The translations under genes and the position numbers were made by a program. DNA of 64,000 bases, from the NCBI GenBank assembly GCA_020226215.1, contig CM035231.1, positions 50,062,876 to 50,126,875 of the forward strand, read 5' to 3'. Numbering within the stretch: the stretch's first letter is position 1; every line of letters begins with the position of its first letter. Shown one piece after another: positions 60,308-64,000 of the stretch. The DNA is from Sindora glabra. Its lineage: Eukaryota; Streptophyta; Magnoliopsida; Fabales; Fabaceae. The notes below the pieces were generated by a model. It did no database searches. It was not told the origin of the DNA and worked only from the letters and a program-made list of their open reading frames with translations.

Positions 60308-61587
60308 GGGATGGACTATAGTGCACCACTAAAAAAAGTGGTGCACTAGTGCAACAAAAGATCAAGGGCCAAAATTTCTTAATTTTTTGCATGTGCAATG
60401 GGTAAATTGAAGATATAAAATTACGTTATGACCCCAATAAAAATAATAAATTGTGTTATAGGTACAAAATGATATATAGGATTACATTATGCCTGCATAA
60501 ATCCAAGCCTGAGTTTTTGCAATCAATCACTAAAATTTTCTAGTCTTCTTAATCAAAGTCAAATTTATAAATATTAGTAACATTTCCATTTTGGAAATTT
60601 TAGGAATTAATGGGGAATTTTCTAGCATAGGAATTCATGCAGGAGATGAACTGATGTTTAAAGAGATATTTTAGAAAGTCTTAGATGAAGCCCATTCATA
60701 GAAGCTCAATAATTGTTTAGGAAAATGGAGTTTAAAGCGGTTGTAGATTTTGCACTGCCATAGTCAAGCTATGCAGTTAGTTCTCTTGATAACCATCAAA
60801 GGAACTCTAATTTGAAGAAGCAAGCAGTAACAACTAGATCGAAAGGATCAATAACAATAATGACAAGGTTATGAATCCAAGGACACTTTACTTGCTTTTG
60901 TTCTTTGCAAGAACCCAATTCAGGAAATTTCAAGATTTAGAAGGGGGAGAGAGAGAAAGAAGAACAGAGCTACTATCTTCAACCGTCTACTTTCTTCCGA
61001 TGTAACATTAAAGAGAGAAAGAGTGAGAAAGAGAAAGAAAATCATTATTCTAGTAAGTTTGGATGGAAAAAATCGAAAATATTGTCAATAAGAAAATTGT
61101 AACAATTTAATTTGTCACCATAAAGTAAAAGAATGCTCTAACAAGGTTCCTACTTATCATCAACGTACAAGATCCAACCTTGTATAAAATACTAACTTAG
61201 AAGAGGAAGTCACTACAAAGTGAGACAAAGCAGAGAAAATAAGAGTGAAGAAGATGGAGATCGAAGAAGCTACAAAACACTTCCATTACTTTCACCAAAG
61301 TGACTAAACCATGTGGTTTCCTTATGCTAATCAATTTGGGATTCTGTTAAGGTTCTATGAGGATATTTTGTTTTAGCCTTTGTTCTCATCAAGTTGATGT
61401 GTTAGAAACAAAAATTCTATGCCTCCCATGCAATTACCATTAGTTGAGGTGCTATGTTGTAATTAATCATTTTTGTCCAAGAATACAAGCAAAACCACTT
61501 CTTACTCACTGCAAGATCACACCTTAACCATTGATCTTCTGATACATTGTTGCACCACCATTTTGGTGGTGCACCATAGTCTAGTCC
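60308..61587. mobile_element. Non-autonomous Mutator-like element, exact 9-bp TSD
   Basis: Flanked by TTAATCTAA at 60299-60307 and 61588-61596. The terminal inverted repeats are about 45 bp: left GGGATGGACTATAGTGCACC, right (reverse complement) GGACTAGACTATGGTGCACC. Each terminus contains its own hairpin: GTGCACCACT..AGTGGTGCAC on the left and GCACCACC..GGTGGTGC on the right. A 9-bp duplication is the hallmark of Mutator-like elements. The 1.2-kb interior is noticeably less AT-rich than its surroundings (60600-61540) and includes GAGA-rich tracts near 60945-61040, but has no long open frame and no transposase. A captured host-gene fragment is possible and unproven. Confidence 0.8.
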
Positions 61588-61727
61588 TTAATCTAATGTT
61601 GATATAATCTTTCAAGATTAATTTGATGCCAATCTAATAATAAAATTAATTTAATGTCAAACTAAATTGAGCTACACTAAATTGATTTCAAATAAAAATA
61701 AAAACTAATTTGATGTCAATATGGGCT

Positions 61728-62385
61728 TTATTTAGCGTAACTAATTGATAATTAATAGCTAATAAATTAATTAATAACTTATAACTAATAATTAATAAGT
61801 TAACTAATTATATTAAAAATATTTGATAAAATTAGTTATGAAATTAGTTGGAATATAAAATAACATGAAAGAACATGTTATTATAAATAAATATATCAAT
61901 TAAATTAATTTAAATTTATTTTTAGATCAAATTAAATAAATGTAATCAAAATATTTAAAATAAAAATATAATTACCTTAAATTTAATCAATTATATTTAT
62001 GATATTATATACTATTTATCTATTTTTTAAATAATAATGTGATAATCTAAAATTTAATTAATTATATTTTATTGCATTGCATATTTATTCATTTTCTTAT
62101 TTTTTATTTATTTATATTGAATCAATGAGGATATATTAAATATTTATTTACAAAATTAGAAAATAAATTGTTATTTGATTAAAAGAAAAATAAAAATTTT
62201 GAAAATACTTTTAAAAACTAACAGTTTATAAGCTATAAACTATTTTGAAAAGTTTATCGAATAAAAGCTTATAAATTATTAATTTCTAGTGCGCTAAACA
62301 CCTATACAAGCTTACTTATAACCTATTAAGTAAGTAAATAAATTATTAATTAATTTATTTGTTGCATCAAACACATGCATAATCT
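61728..62385. mobile_element. MITE of the TTTAGCG family
   Basis: The left end is GGGCTTTATTTAGCGTAAC; the right end (reverse complement) is GCATGTGTTTGATGCAACAA. It interrupts the right arm of the larger inverted repeat, which marks it as an insertion. Related to the element at 57875. Confidence 0.5.
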
Positions 62386-62590
62386 TTTAAGGATAAATTT
62401 ATCCATTTACTCTCTTTTTAAAAATATATATTGGCTTCCTTTTTTTTAAAGGTATGAAAAGTGAATGTATGTTTAAAATAAAATGGGATGAAAATGAGTG
62501 TTTATAAAAAAAAATATTAGTGTATATTTTTAAAAATAGTATAATTGCCCTAAAATTTAAAGGAGATAAATGTAATTTAGATTTAAATTT

Positions 62591-64000
62591 AATCCATTAT
62601 TAAAGTAAAACAGTTTTAAACTATTGATTTGTTACTTATATATATTGCTATATAATTAAAAAATTATTAAAGTTTTCTTTACTATCAATAAAAATTCTTA
62701 ATTATTATCCAAAATTTTAATAACATTATTTTCATTTTTTATTTAATAATAATGTAAAACACTAATAATTAACTATATTTAAACTCATGCAATTTATAGT
62801 AAAATTTTTAGAGGATTTTGCCAATTAAATCAGCGCTTAAAGGAAGAAACGATCGCCGGAGTTGTTTCCCGTTGATGCCATGTGGAACGAAAACGACATT
62901 GATTTATAAGGTGCATGTCGTTTCATAGTCCAACAATGAAAAGCCCAACTATCATGAAAGCAACAGTTTCAAAATGAACAAAAGGGAAAGGGAGAAAGAA
63001 TTTAATCATTGAATGACAAGTTAATAGTTCATTATTTAATAAACTTTTATGCAAAAACCAAAAAGTTACCATGGTATCATTTTTATAATGTCATTTTCAA
63101 AGTTTAAGTATTGTGGGATGAAAGAGTCATTTCCGCACATTTGTCAAACACGACGGCTGTAATAAAAGCTACGAGGAAAAAAAAAAAGAAATTTTGCGAA
63201 CACACGCGCTTTGTATAATTTGCGAATTCTTATAAATATTTAACACAAAAGTCACAAGGCTTGCAATTTTTTTATATAAAATTCTACGAAATTTTCGTAA
63301 AACACTTCCAAAAGTTGGAAGGACGTTTAAATTTTACGTGAATCAAATACATAAGTTGTTTAGTTGAAAAACTTTTAAAAATAAATCGAATTAAAAAATT
63401 GTTTCCCCCTAATTAGCATTGGAATTTATTATCTTTATTCACCTCTAGAAAAATCCCCCCAATCCTTTGAAATCCCACAATTTAAATTATAATTCCTTCT
63501 CTCTCTCTGATTTCAAACTTTTCAAGTAGAGTTAATCATTACAAACAAAAATCACAAATTACTTCTTTTTTATCACTGTCATCCTCACTATTACTATCAT
63601 TGTTATTAAAAAAAATCACAAATGATAATATAGTCTCAATTTTCAATTAATCAAATAATTAAAAAGAAAATCACAAACATTAGGATTCCATCTCCTTACC
63701 TCTTATTTGATTTCATTTTATTTCCATTCCCACTTATCAAACCAAAAGCCCCAAAATATTACAGCTTTCTTTGATGATGTATCAAAGCAGAAAAGGAAAA
63801 TGTAAAATAGGTTGCCTCCAAATTTATTATAGTTTCTGCAAGTCACAACACCCTTTATAGAATTCAGTTATCTCAAAGAAGAATGTTCACAAAAATTGAT
63901 CTAAACATACAAATGGTAACACAGAGAATTACAGGAGTTCTCGTATCAAATAATTCAATAAAGAACATTGATGAAAAAGCAAGGGGAAAAAATGGAATAT
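62591..64000. other. Intergenic DNA to the window edge, no gene identified
   Basis: 62820-63000 and 63700-64000 are less AT-rich than average but show no coding similarity. 63480-63500 has a CT-rich run (CTTCTCTCTCTCTG). The last ~250 bp could be the 3' UTR of a minus-strand gene lying beyond the window; that is only a guess from composition. Confidence 0.35.

Larger units (their letters stand above)
59140..62590. mobile_element. Large inverted-repeat element, host of two nested insertions
   Basis: 59146-59350 reads inward TTATCTCCTTTAAAATTTA, AATGGAAAAATTTATC, ATTGATATCAAATTAGTC and GATATCAATTTA. The reverse complement of 62590-62385 plus 61730-61597 reads TTATCTCCTTTAAATTTTA, AATGGATAAATTTATCC, ATTGACATCAAATTAGTT and GAAATCAATTTA in the same order. 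The right arm is interrupted by a MITE (about 61728-62385) and the centre by a Mutator-like element (60308-61587). Its own superfamily and target duplication are not determined. Confidence 0.5.

Overview
This is a stretch of nuclear DNA from a flowering plant, probably a eudicot. It is very AT-rich and holds two intron-containing genes. Their proteins match plant families closely: a CAMTA calmodulin-binding transcription factor and the SAR1 GTPase. All the transposable elements recognised are plant types. I cannot name the species.

Layout. 1-4270 is AT-rich DNA with a ~590-bp tandem duplication and two MITE-like elements, one with a clean TTA target-site duplication. 5129-14123 (+) is a 13-exon CAMTA5/6-type gene; intron 11 carries an antisense solo LTR. 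14950-20440 is a decayed hAT transposon whose transposase can still be followed from its BED zinc finger to its C-terminal dimerisation domain. 20836-22807 (-) is a complete three-exon SAR1 gene of 193 codons. The two genes converge on the hAT element.

From about 23.2 kb onwards I see no intact gene. 23.2-29.3 kb holds microsatellites, an ATT-rich block and an inverted-repeat element. 29.3-45.7 kb is layered LTR-retrotransposon wreckage. A minus-strand Ty3/gypsy element (30.2-38.8 kb) lost most of its pol region. A 2.48-kb solo LTR with an exact 5-bp duplication is nested in it. It abuts a minus-strand SIRE-like copia gag remnant, and another long gypsy-type LTR follows.

The most unusual feature is at 49.6-53.9 kb: a ~4.3-kb satellite-like array of ~95-146-bp monomers. 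Each contains versions of the palindrome AGTAACATGTTACT, and the monomers are organised into at least two ~1.3-kb higher-order copies. 53.9-62.6 kb is a dense nest of small DNA transposons: a Helitron-like piece, a 176-bp MITE with a 10-bp duplication, a split LINE remnant, and a 1.28-kb Mutator-like element with an exact 9-bp duplication and hairpin termini inside a larger inverted repeat. The last 1.4 kb has no recognisable gene.

The two genes have no evident functional link: one is a calcium/calmodulin-regulated transcription factor, the other a COPII coat GTPase. Exon borders were set by eye from splice consensus and family similarity. Edges of old elements are approximate unless a duplication is stated.
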